Assembly: GCF_000182565.1 (NCBI RefSeq)
Contig: NW_015971537.1
Location: 452,457 to 516,456, forward strand
DNA: 64,000 bases
From: Spizellomyces punctatus DAOM BR117
Taxonomy: Eukaryota > Chytridiomycota > Chytridiomycetes > Spizellomycetales > Spizellomycetaceae
Direction of reading: 5' to 3'
The notes beneath the pieces were generated by a model. The model had not been told where the DNA came from. It saw only the letters and a program-made list of their open reading frames with translations, and searched no databases. Shown piece by piece: positions 33,915 to 45,217 of the stretch. Numbering within the stretch: position 1 is the stretch's first letter; every line of letters starts with the position of its first letter. A program made the translations under genes and the position numbers.

Positions 33915-36597
33915 TCAAATACAATCTTCCCTGCCCTGTTCAGATTTGCTAATGTTAGGCAATGATGCCAAAATCCGAAAAAACTCGTGGCATCGCTAGA
34001 CATCACGCAGTGAGTGTGAGACTTGCTTAGTTACAGGCATCAACATGCGCCCAACATACTTGTTGGATTTCCAGGCTTGGCGACTCCTTCAGCGCCTCCA
34101 CGGTAGAGATTACAACGGGTGGACAGGTTCCAACCCTTTGTACGAGTTTGTTGATACATTGGAGGACATAGCTTGTAGTGGACAGATCTGTGCCGCGAAG
34201 ATGTCAAGTATACACATCGCCGTGGAGATTCTCTAGTTCTCACTCGCTCACCTTCAACTTTTGGTGCATTGAGTAGCCGGCCCATTCTATCTAGAACATC
34301 ATGCGCTTCTGATGGGACAGTAATAAACTCTGACAGTACCTGGTCAACCACCAGTTACTTTTATCCCCAGGTAGAAGCAGATACCACAAGGGTTTATAAT
34401 GATCTTACCCATACGGCAAATTGCAGTAGCGTCACGTCCATCGCATCCTTGACCAATATCTCCAAGCATTCCTTGACACTTAATTGCACAGCACCCGCAT
34501 CTTCTTGTAACAGAACCGCATTCAAGCGACTGATGACAGAGGGTCGCGCATCCTGGTGCACCGAATGCAATGCTTGAAATAGAATTCTGCAAGTTTCTTC
34601 CGATGTCACCGATAATGTAGATAGATCAGAACAGCAAAAAAGTTAAGGTAATGCACGCTCAAATATGGGTATTGACGTGCAAGGAAAAAAGGATATCGAT
34701 TGAGAAGGTTAACAAGGGTCTCGCACATCCGAAGCTGAGTACACGCATCCCCTGATTTGCGTAGGTGGTCTAACACATGATCGACTATCGAGTGGTAGTC
34801 CTCCTTGGTAGCCACCAAGCAAAGGATTTTCAATCCCTAAGCCAATCGGAGCACCAAAGTTGGACAATTATATATATCTGTATGCGACAGAAACGGTACA
34901 TACCATTTGCTCCAGTGAATCATCGCCAGACCGTAAGGATTCTTCTACCTCAGCTCTAAACCGTGAGAGTATGTCCCCAACGTTCGCACCTACAAGCAGG
35001 TATAGCCCCGCAAGTCCGAGATACCGAAGATTACTATTCGCCGATTGAAGCAGCCGGGACAGGATTTCCGGCGCGCATCCGAGATGATCGGTAGAAGCCA
35101 CTGGAGCGACAATGCTCAAAGCCTTAATCCCTCCATAGATAATCGCTGCATTTGCAAACTGGTCATGAATAGCACTGACAAACTTTTAGAACTGGCGCCC
35201 AAATTACCGTACGATGCATCTCCTCCATCTTGGGCATTTTCCAAGGTGTCAAGAATGACAGGATGAGCTGTCTGAGCTGCCCTGCGCTGTAATAAGCCAT
35301 CCGTTGCGCATTCACAGCTCGGACACATGCTCTTACTTCATATCGCAGGCACCTAACGTTCCGATTATCTCAAGACAATCGAGCTGTATCCACGGAGCGG
35401 TAACTCCATGGAAGTCATATTGCGTTGCCAGCCGGCCGTTAATCGCTTGTCGATGGATGTGAATGAACGCCGACAGAAGTGGGAGGTATGCCTTTGTGTC
35501 TGTCTACATAAATGGCATCTATGAGAACACAGTCTTAAGCCACTTGGAGGGATTTCCCGGAACTGACGTTACGGGATTGACACAGCAGGGTCCGGTACGT
35601 GGTCAATGCCACACTCATTACACCAGGATCCTGATCTGCTAGGACTCGTTTCAATTTGCTAACTGCAACTGCCATCGCGGTTGGATTTATGGTTGAGAAT
35701 TTGCGTATCACGGCAGCGGCACGCTTTCGCACAAGTGCATTCTGTATATAGATGGGGGTCTCAAAATAACCGTGCGTTTCGCAAAAAGAAAAGTTAGAAT
35801 AGGAATCTGTACATGCCTCATGACGAAGACAGCGCAGGACGGGGGACAACAAAGGGGAAATCATATCGGCGTTGGCTATCCCACATAGAGCTGCTAAGGC
35901 AAGAGCTTGTTCATTGATGTTGTCACTATTGAGATCCTGTGAAATGTTGAAGCATTCTCACTTTTACTCAACAGCGAGTGTATTCATGTGAAGGGGTACA
36001 AACATACCCGTTGCAAAGTGTTTACCATCAACAGGCTGAGTTCATGTCGTTCGTGCAAGAACATGGACACGCAGAGATACCCTTCGTCACCACCACAGAA
36101 AAATGGCATTACGGTGCTGTGAATAGCACCCTATATAACAGACAAATGGCCTCACCAACGTGCTTTTCGTAAAGCGATTTTGCGTCGTGCGTCAGCATAA
36201 TTGCTTTGACATGGGCAAAATCCGCGGTACTGTAACCCATAGTTTCGCAGAATAGACATCGCAAGAGATACTCTGCTGTACAGCGTACGGCTGTTTCATC
36301 TTGGGATGAGAGATTGATTCGCAAGGTCTCCACCTCGGCTTTTAGAATTTGGCGCTCCTGTTGTTTAGTTTTTGCAAACGCTACGGAATTTAGCAGCCGT
36401 CGAAACTCTGGGGTTAACTGACTATTTTGCCATGTATCTCGCTCTCTGTTTGAAGAGAGGGTACAGCTTGAGCACACAAGAGAATATATCAGACTGGAAC
36501 AACGTTTGCTTGTTACCGCTGTGGTGATGGCTCCATGACGGGCGAAAGCCATCACCCAACGACATGCAACAAGAGTGACGCGCGCTGATGAGTTCAC
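33915..36597 (-). CDS. AP-4 complex epsilon-like large adaptin
   Basis: Large subunit of a clathrin-independent trans-Golgi adaptor. Many small exons. Trunk landmarks: KTKQQERQILKAEVETLRIN; AEYLLRCLFCETMGYSTADF and VKAIMLTHDAKSLYEKH; HELSLLMVNTLQRDLNSDN; NALVRKRAAAVIRKFSTINP; LADQDPGVMSVALTTYRTLL; HPVILDTLENAQDGGDASYG; ILSRLLQSANSNLRYLGLAG; LKILCLVATKEDYHSIVDHV; SYVLQCINKLVQRVGTCPPV. The last exon joins LEIQQ to RCHEFFRILASLPNISK (acceptor at GTCTAG) and stops at TGA 33915. The KAEVETL, MGYSTADF and DQDPGVM blocks match AP-4 epsilon better than gamma or alpha. No hinge or ear domain follows, so it is trunk-only as modelled. The N terminus before residue ~60 is doubtful (an extra intron is likely). 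Confidence 0.82.
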
Positions 36598-36764
36598 GTG
36601 AAACGTCCAGATGGTCGGACTTCTTCCTTCACTGTCTACTGTCTCACGTATGTCAGATTAACATACGAAATCGTGTGTGGAGTGATCTCTGTAGGAGTTT
36701 AACGGGGACGAAGTGGACGTCTGCTGGGTTGCAATATATTCCACGCGAGAGCGTACTTTCTTCA

Positions 36765-38943
36765 ATGGAGGATTCACGCCATAATGTACACACCACACTT
36801 GCCGAGGCTCTCTCCCAAGAACTCGGTGAGAACATGCAAGACGGCCGGCAATCAGACGTGAGCTCGCGTAGTTTATGCAAATCATATGCTATGTGTGTGG
36901 GCTCACCTTTTGTTTAGATAATTACTTTAGTTTCCCGTCTACCTGAATCGGCAGATACTAACAAAAGTTCCTACCGTCCCTCTTCCCCGTCTCCGAGAGC
37001 TGTACGATCAGCTTCTTCCCCTTTTACGCCTTTAACAAACATCTTGTCAAACACATTCTCCAACCGACACGACTCTTCCCCATTTTCTACTGTCGGAAAG
37101 TCCTTAAAGTCACGGGTGGAGAGACAATCGCCATTCCAGAAGGAAAATGACTTATATGTAAAGACTGCTCTTGAGGCCGCCGATAGGAATGTCGTTATCG
37201 TGGCATCGTCGCCTGGTACCGCAACCAGGATTCAGTCGTCTTCCCGAGGAGAGGAGTCTCCTTTACCACAGCACTCGGACAATTCCGGGCGCAACGTTTC
37301 CAATGAAAATGCTGATAACTCTTATCCGACATCTCCGCTAATACACACAGACGTACCGGATGGTAGCAATTTGATGGACGATGATGGGAGACGTACTTCT
37401 CTCGATGTTTTCTCCAAATCAAATCCCAGCACTATTTCAAGAGAAGGGAAGGAGTTATCTGGCCAAGGGTCGGACGGACTTATGGGGGACATAACAATAG
37501 ATTCGAATGGCGACAGTGCCCATAAGCGAGGCGATCCCGAGCAATCGCAATCGTCAACACTCCTAAACATCACCGCCCTCCCTCCTTCACAGGAATCTGT
37601 TGCTATGCCGGATCTGCACCCCGGTGCTTTAGTAGATACGGCGGCTGCAATCCCGCAACCAGGAGAAGGACATAACGGTCGTGCCGAACACCGATTTAAT
37701 CTGCAAGCGGAGTTCTCCAACCTTCAGTACCCACGCAGTATCCACTCCAATTTTGAATTCCATCCGAAAATGACTCCAGTCAAGACATCCCTCAACCCAA
37801 TTGCCATTGCCGAGTTTGATCCTTTGAAGCCGCCTGGTCCGAACGACTGGTTTATGAGGTTCGAGAGCCCACAAGCTGCCATACAGGCGGCATCACCAGG
37901 CCCTCGCACGCCGGTTGGGCAGAGTCGACATCAACCGCAACTCATCAGTCCTCCACCATCGCTGTTGGATTCCATAATCGAGTGCCCCACTCCCTCTAGT
38001 ATGCCAAAGTATACTGAGAAAGATATGGAGGATGCGAGACGGACATTGCTGGCAAAGGTAAGTTTAATGGTAGACAAAAGAGCAAGCATTTTGACATCAT
38101 GGAATGCCGACTTTTGTCTCGCTGTCTTCAGTTCCAGCAAGAATATGAAATAGTGAAGTCGGAGATTTGCGATCTGGAACAAAGGCACGCAGCTGGTCAG
38201 GAAGAAAATGAAAGTATGAAGATGGCATTGAACGAATGGGATTCTATCATGCAGAGAATGCTAAGTATGTTCGGTTCGCTGCGTTGATGTATCGTCGTAA
38301 TTTTACTACAAATCGCTTTGGCTAACTTGCGTTTCAACGTTCCGTGGTTTCATTAGCGGACAAGCAAAAGAAAGAAGGACAGCTGAATTTGGAAGTTGAG
38401 AAACTGGAAACCCAGGTCGAAGCGATGCGAAACGACAAGAAACGCTTGCAAGAAGACAATGATTATTTAGAGCACAAATGGAAGCAGACCCGCATGAATT
38501 ATGATGATTTAAAAGAGGTAAGGACACCAGTTTTCATCTCAACGTCAGTTATGGAGCCTGAATTGCTATTCCTCAGTCCGGAGCAAAGTTGACGGACCAG
38601 ATTGAGTCACTCAAAAGGGATTTAAGCGCGGCGGACACTCGATTTGAGGCTCTAAAAGGACATGCCGAACAAAAATTGGAAGAGTAAGTTTACTTTCCGC
38701 GATCTATATGGCCATTCGCTCATTTTCAAGTGTTAACCGCGCCACCTCAGAGCAAGCAATGAGCTATCACGCGTGCAGTTGGCGTACGAGAAGGAGGTGT
38801 CTGCCCTCAAGGCGAAATTATCCAGAGCAGAGATTCAAATAAGCACGTTGGAGCGAACAGTGGAAAGCAAGACGCAGGAAAACCAGGAGCTCACGAAAAT
38901 ATGCGACTCTCTGGTCGCACAGCTGGAAGAGAGGGGTAGTTGA
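36765..38943 (+). CDS. TACC-domain centrosomal coiled-coil protein
   Basis: TACC proteins recruit the XMAP215/Stu2/Alp14 microtubule polymerase to spindle poles (fission yeast Alp7, animal TACC1-3). Six exons (36765-36857, 36918-38057, 38132-38264, 38357-38517, 38577-38683, 38751-38943) give 608 aa, all in phase. About 400 residues are disordered, Ser/Pro-rich (FQKENDLYVKTALEAADRN). The C-terminal TACC coiled coil starts around FQQEYEIVKSEICDLEQRH. It includes TDKQKKEGQLNLEVEKLETQ, then FEALKGHAEQKLEEASNELS, VQLAYEKEVSALKAKLSRAE and TVESKTQENQELTKICDSLV. That last block is the most conserved part of the family. It is divergent from the AP-4 epsilon-like gene, with only 167 bp between starts. 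Confidence 0.92.
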
Positions 38944-39026
38944 GCGTCATTTCTATTAAGCATATTTATATTATATTAACAATTGTCCTAAATGTCCCAA
39001 TTGTCTTTTGTCATCGTGCACGGCTC

Positions 39027-39749
39027 TCATGACTTTCTTTTCCACAATGAAAGCTTTTCGCCATATTCCTGACGTGTTCTGCTTTCAAATGTGTCTAGGA
39101 CTTCCTCTATGAACACCTCTTCAAAGTGTGGGGACAGCAAGGAGCGATAAATATCGACCGACAAAGCAAATGGTGGTCCGCCCTCATGATTGCTCAATGG
39201 ATACATGTATGCAACAAGATGGCCACCGGGACGAATGAGTTCCGCTACTTTGGTTGCCCACTGGGCACGAAGTGTTGGCTGCAGAGCGCAAAGAAACCTT
39301 TGGGGCGGTTACTGACATTGTTTGTACATCCTGGTCAACGACAGATTGAAAACATACGTGTGATCATATACAACATCAAAGGAACATTCCGGGGTATACT
39401 GAAAAAAGTCCGCAGTGACGAAACGGGCTTTATGTGCTGGAATGGCCTTTTCTTCCCGCAGCTTCTCTGCAACCTCTTTTGCCTTGGGACTAATGTCTAT
39501 ACCTACAACATAGTCTCTGCCGCTCGTATTGGATAACAAGAAGACATCCCAACCACTTCCACAGCCAGGTACCAACGCCTTTCCTTCGTTAAGCTGTGGG
39601 AATTCGTTTGATTCTATTAATCCTTGAAAGGCCGGTGCTGGTGCACCGTGATCCCACAATGTGACAGACTCGGACCAGGCTTTTTGCCACCCATCGGGTT
39701 GCGACAGCAGTTCTAGCATTCGACTTCGGTCGGACATATTCGTCGACAA
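39027..39749 (-). CDS. TPMT-family thiol/halide methyltransferase
   Basis: SAM-dependent methyltransferase of the thiopurine S-methyltransferase/HOL family, which methylates thiols or halides. Two exons (39749-39358, 39297-39027) give 220 aa. N-terminal motif GWQKAWSESVTLWDHGAPAP; SAM site ALVPGCGSGWDVFLLS; VVGIDISPKAKEVAEKLREE; FVTADFF. The intron interrupts YDHT|FLCALQP, restoring the family motif D-x-T-F-x-C-A-L. Then WATKVAELIRPGGHLVAYMY and GGPPFALSVDIYRSLL, and the C terminus GEKLSLWKRKS. The usual length is about 220-250 aa, so it looks complete. Substrate unknown; sulfide or thiol detoxification is the usual fungal suggestion. Confidence 0.9.
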
Positions 39750-39905
39750 CCCGTTTGCTGATGATTGATCTACCGTCGAGTTGAATGACGTCCGCGTTGG
39801 GACTTAAACTCCGCTAGTGAGGGCTTAGTGTATCCAGTGTGGCGGAGGACAAGAAGCCTTTCCGTGAGCAAGCGCGTCAAACTGTCAACCCAAAACGCGG
39901 ACGCG

Positions 39906-40984
39906 ATGACCACTGAATTGAGTACGTCAAGAGGTACTGTTGACTCTCGTGAGGAACGGCTTAATCCATCAGTCCATCCACTTTCGTTCACCTTGAACCC
40001 AGGCGCCGTGGAGTTTGTACCGACACAACAACAAGGGCCAGCTGAAATTCCTTGGTGGGAAAATGCTGTCGAGAAGCTTAAGAAAGAGCTGGTGGGCTGT
40101 GCTCCTTTGTGTAGTGCCAAACACATATGGCAAGAGATATTTACTCTTATGTTTCTTATGCTATTCTGACTAGGCACACGGTTGGGAGCAAGAGAAACAG
40201 CGACTTATCGAAAGTTTCAAGAACGAAAATGAGACTCGCCAACAGGCTTGGAATCGCGAGAAGGAGCAGCTGGAGAAAATCAACGCTGATACTGTAGCCA
40301 TGATGAAGACGGAAAAAGAAAAGTCTAAGCTCGTTTGGGAGGAGCTGGAGAAAATCAACAATCATACTGTAGCCACTTTGAAGAGGGAAAAAGAACAGCT
40401 TGAGCTCGCTTGGGAGGAAGAAAAGAAAAAGACTCGCAAATCTCATTTAGAAGAGCTGTCAAAAGTCAAAGGAAAGTTAGCAGAGGTGGAACAGCAATAC
40501 CAGCAAGAAGTGGCATCGAAGGAGACTCTCCAGCAAGAGATGGTAAGATTTGCCTTCAATAGCTTTAGAAGACGTGTGTGATCTACTAATCCTGATGGGT
40601 CATTTCTATTAGAATGCTTTGAAACAGAACCTAAACAACTATCGCATGAATGAGGAGAACCTGAAGAAGATGCTTGAAGAACAGAGGTCCGGACTTGCCG
40701 CCGCAAAGCATGATATTGAAGAGATTGCACGAACCTCAGAACGGCAAGTTCAGGAAGAGAGAGAGCGCTCGCTTTCGCAGTATGGATTGCTGATTGAAAG
40801 GTGCCTGGATATGACCTTCGGGTGCGCTGCGTTGATGAAACAGCGGAAGGCGCTTCCAGATGAAGTTAAGAGCCTCATGCAGGGTTTGGTGGGAGAGACA
40901 ATGTCGGCCGCGTTTCGATACAAGAACACTGTCGCGTCATTAAAGGAAGGAAGTGTCCCCGTCGAGGGCCTGTGCGTCTGGTAA
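39906..40984 (+). CDS. Coiled-coil protein with an N-terminal PAM2 motif
   Basis: Three exons (39906-40091, 40174-40542, 40613-40984) give 308 aa. Near residue 30 is LSFTLNPGAVEFVP, a close match to the PAM2 motif (L-N-x-x-A-x-E-F-x-P) that binds the MLLE domain of poly(A)-binding protein. Residues ~60-240 form a long, charged coiled coil (KEKSKLVWEELEKINNHTVA and a repeated REKEQLE theme). The last ~70 residues are more globular (LSQYGLLIERCLDMTFGCAA) and end GLCVW. No enzyme domain. The combination suggests an mRNP or endosome-linked scaffold; Ustilago Upa2 also pairs PAM2 motifs with a coiled coil, but that is analogy, not homology shown here. Start at the first ATG that keeps PAM2 in frame. 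It is divergent from the methyltransferase gene. Confidence 0.82.
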
Positions 40985-41149
40985 AAGTTAGATATGTGTT
41001 TGGGAGTCGTAATGCCTTTGCTTGTGTGAGCCTACGAGTCGTCCACCTGTACTGATTTGCGTCACTTATTAAGCTCGAGAGTGTAAGATATAAATTGCAT
41101 TATGTGTGAAATTTAATGGCCCTGCCATATTTCGAGTTTACATACAATA

Positions 41150-44086
41150 CTACATAGTCATGCTGGAATCTGCCTTCTCCATGACAGTCTTCTGCACTAC
41201 AATTTCATCATGTCCAGCAGGTGTAGTCCTCGGGCGTCCCGTCAGATCCGACACCATCCCACTGAAAACTGACACAAGAGAACTCCGTGATTCCCATATC
41301 GGAAGGAAGATGACGACCGCCGCCGCGAGGATGGCCCAAATCAAACCCACTACAATCCAGCCGTAAAAGAATGGCTTGGAAAAGACGTACTTGGAAAGAT
41401 ACATCTGAGGAAGAAGTCGCACGGAGGTCAGTACTGATATGCATGTCGTGTGCCATTGACGAACCAAGACTCACCGGAATGGGCCAGATTATCACCAGTA
41501 CCACTGTCAAGCCACCAGCCCAGATATACGCAAACCTAGCTGCGTTATCCAGCCTCTTCGGGTCAGTTTCTTTCTCGTCCAGAATGTGCTCCTCGCTGGG
41601 GGTATCCGTCAATTGCTTCAAATTCTTTGTACTTTCCCAGTCAAAGTCATCAGGATTGTAAAGAGATACCGCTGTTGATACTATGCCCGAGATAATAAGG
41701 GAAGCTCTGAAGTATCAAGCGGTCAGTGTCGAGCACCCAGAAGAACGACCAAAAGTCGGAGCACACATACAGATTGCCAGCAAGCATTGGGTAGTTGCCT
41801 CCAGTAGTGTCAATGTTGATCTCTCCGTAGTATGCTTTTGTAACTATAAGCCAAAGAGAGACTCCGCAAACAAATCCGGTAACGGCACCCGCAATGGCTC
41901 CTGTTGCCGTCTGTTTTCTCCAGGTCAGCGTAAATGCAATGGGGAAAACTGGAAGAAAAGGGTGAGCGCGCCATGTCCGAAATAAATCATCCAGTACCTC
42001 CACTCACCTGCGGGAGAGAGAAGGACCCCCATCAACAGGTACAAGTATCCCAGGCTAACACCGATTTCGTTCAAAACGATCGCGAGAATACCCATAAAGC
42101 ACCCAAACCCGACGGTGGTGATGTGCGCCATCTTGATGATATCTTTGCTGGTTGCGCTCGGTTTGATGTACGTTTTGTAGATGTCGTAAGTGCTTGTGGC
42201 CAAAGAGAGGTTAGATGGCAGAATGAAAGTGTGGAGACTACAAATGTGCTGGCTTACCAAATGGAGCTAACAGCGACCAACTCGGCCGAGGCTGCCGAAG
42301 TAACGGCCATGAAAATAAGAATGAGAATAGCGGCAGCTCCGGATGTACCAAGAAGGGCCACAGCTGTGGGTGAAGGAAAGAACAAGTCTAAGTAAGAAGA
42401 TACGGAACTGGTGAATTTTTGTAAACCCACCTGCAGCTGGAGCTACGAGCCCGGCGTGAACATCAGCGATGAGGAGTCTCTCGGGATACGTCGGAAAGAT
42501 GGGGTTGGACTCTAGAGCTACCGCGGCCAAACCGAGTGTTGTTGCAAGGAAGAATGGGATTGCTAAAGTAGATAAAAGCGTGAGCCTCCAGGCACGATAT
42601 AGAGACGGAACATGAGATGCCTTACCAAACCAGGCCAATCCACCGACAAGGTATGCCTTGACAGTAGAGCTGGGTCGGGCTGCGATGGCTCGCTGCCAGT
42701 AAGCCTATGTGACAAAATCGTGAGCCACGCAGAATTGAACAGGAATATTATGAACCCACGATGCAATACCTGGTCAACAAACACAGTGCCGAAATTTCCA
42801 ACGATGTTGATCAATCTGAAAATGGGCAGCACCAATGTGAGTTCGCCATTGGGACACACTTTTAACGGTTCAAATCGCTCGCTTACCCAAAGATCAGTCC
42901 TTGCAGCGATGTCATGGTCAAGTCTGGTATCAAAGGTCATCAGTCGAGTCCTTATTTCAAGTTGTTTAAATATTTGTCATCACTCACATTGACCATCTTC
43001 GTTATCCGGAACAGGAGCACGAATAGCAGCAGCTTTGAGTAAATCGAACATCTTCCCGGGAGATCCAATATACTCGCTTGTTGCATAAACCGTGAAGCCA
43101 AACACCAGAATAATTATGTAGATGACTGCGGTGTGCGAATAATCGGTCAAGAATGTGGCCTGCAAAGAAAGAGATGATCAGAAATGTATGAAGGAGATTT
43201 AGACAGTAGATACTACCTTGAGCCCACCGAATGCGACGTACGCAATCACACCCAGTGGAATGAGCATACACGCAGCATAGATGTTCATGCCAGTGAGTTG
43301 AGTAACAACCGCGGAGCCTATCATCCCAGTATGAAATTAGCTGTGTGTTGGAGCCATACAGCGCAGAATATAACAGTTACCTCCAAGCAGAAGCATTGCA
43401 GTGACAACCAAGTTACAAGCCTGTAGTGTCACCTATTAGTAGGTCCCCTTAAACTGTAACCAAAAGACCTCGCAACATACCAGCCCAAAGAGGATGAAAA
43501 CAATATGTGCAGTTTTGCCTTTTGATGATAAGCCTTCGTCAGAGGAGATCACACAAGTGTTGACAGACATTGCATCAGTCCTACCATAGCGGGCATTCAC
43601 AATCTCCAAGAAGGTGTGCGCATTCGGTGCTACGCGTTTAACTTGGATGGCCTGGAGAACAAAAGATGACCAGTTCAGTCGCATGTGGAGTTTTCCCCTC
43701 ATGTATTGGCACCTACCAGAATTGCGAATAAAAGAACTTGAATAGTTGCTCCGGCCGCGTACCAGAAGGGTCCGGAAATGCCGTATCTTGACAAGCATGA
43801 TGAGTATGTTTTCGGTGTATGCATTTGTACGCCTCAAGCGTGCTACTTACTGGTATGCAACACTAGAACTTTGCAAAAGGGTAGCAGCCCAGGTCCAGGA
43901 ACTAACAACCGCACAGGCAACCAGGCCTGTTTTCATGGATCTTCCGGCGGTCGCAAACATCTCAGATGTCTGCTCTTCTTGCATGTAACGTTTGAGCAAG
44001 TACGTAATGAGGGTAATTAAAAGCGAAAAAAAGACGCCGAAGCCCAGGACAACCGCCCAGCCGGCTCCTTGCGGTAAGACAGCCAT
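41150..44086 (-). CDS. DUR3: Dur3-type urea active transporter (sodium:solute symporter family)
   Basis: Plasma-membrane importer of urea (and polyamines in yeast), SSS family. About 690 aa in well over ten exons. Start [20 protein letters not shown] at 44086. Then [80 protein letters not shown] (the substrate/ion-site helix region); [40 protein letters not shown] (Dur3 signature); [60 protein letters not shown]; and [20 protein letters not shown]. The cytoplasmic tail ends DSSMTM with TAG at 41150-41152. About 14 membrane segments are visible. It is likely nitrogen-regulated; I did not find a convincing cluster of GATA sites. Not all splice sites were fixed. Confidence 0.93.
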
Positions 44087-45217
44087 GGAGATCTGGGATA
44101 TGAACAGAGGATGAAGCTAGAAAGGCTAGTCGGAAGCGTGAAGGTAAGAGTTGGAGGAGCAGAGTGGGGCATCTTGAAAGTCCCGCCGAATTTAAAAGAA
44201 CTGAGGGCAATAACTCAAAGCAGATTAAGACCCGGGCGGAAACCGCCGGATCAGCTGCAAAAGCAGGAGTTACTGAGGTTCTTGCTCCCAACAATGCCCG
44301 TGTTCGTTGGACAGGTTTCACGGAACCCTTTGCCATTTCCTTTCAAGGTTTTCTTTGCAGATGAACAGAGCTTATCAGAGTCGAGATACGAACCCCGCCT
44401 ACCTCCTTCCCCACTCACGCGATCAGGTTGACGTTCGACAAGCGGAGCATTTTCACATGTCTCGTGTGGAGGCAATCTTATCACAAATTCCAAGAGATCG
44501 CCATCGCGAACCCGGATATATGTTGGCCAATATTTTGGATTTTCGATAAGATTATAAAGTTACACAAATGTTGATAGATAAAGCCTTATCCTGCGCGTTT
44601 CATTAATTCCTTTGGATCTACAGGGGCTTTTACTTTCTGGTCATGGTATTACTTTAGATTATCTGCCACTTTAACAACCTAAAAAACACGGGAACAACTC
44701 ATTTGTTGTAGTACGCTAGATTGTCTGGAAAGCTCACCATCGTCCAACGTACCCGAACGAACCAATGACAAGCCAATGGCTGTTCTGACGTTTGGTTTGG
44801 GCTACTGGGGTTGTTCATGCATCATGCATTTCCTGCTTTTGTTCTACCATTGAAACAGAAGGAGCTAGAGAATTAGAGAGTCTATGCAGAATTTCTTTTT
44901 CGCAGGTCGAAATTTATATCAATCCCACCGTAATGCAACTGAAATAACTATTGCATAAAGGCCAAGTAATATAGATATCCTGTATTGTGAGAGCATAAAG
45001 GCCCAGTAACATAGATATCCTGTTCTGTGAGATTGTACTGGAAATACACTTTGTGGTGGGTTAGGCGGCAGTTAAAGCAGTAGAACCTATGTACTAGTCA
45101 GTTAATAGATATTTTAGTCCCCAAGCCACGGGTGGACTATTACCGATTAAGTAATCAAAAATGCAGCTGCTTTGGTTTGAGTTCAAACACTCAACAACGA
45201 GGAAGAACACTAGCACC
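44087..45217. other. Divergent intergenic region between DUR3 and the MORN3-like gene
   Basis: About 1.1 kb. Frames of 66-106 codons near 44111-44549 look like shadows of untranslated DNA. The right half is AT-rich and contains the 40-bp tandem repeat listed separately. Confidence 0.45.
44953..45032. repeat. Two-copy 40-bp tandem repeat
   Basis: Units 44953-44992 and 44993-45032 begin GCATAAAGGCC and contain TAGATATCCTGT before ending TGTGAGA. They differ at only about three positions. The array lies about 190 bp upstream of the MORN3-like start. Confidence 0.85.

Noticed and set aside
36918-38517. Reading the TACC gene as the kinetochore protein Spc7/KNL1
   Set aside because: The disordered N terminus plus coiled coil first suggested it, but the C-terminal A-L-K-x-H-A-E-x-K-L and E-N-Q-E-L-T-K-I-C-D blocks are TACC-specific.
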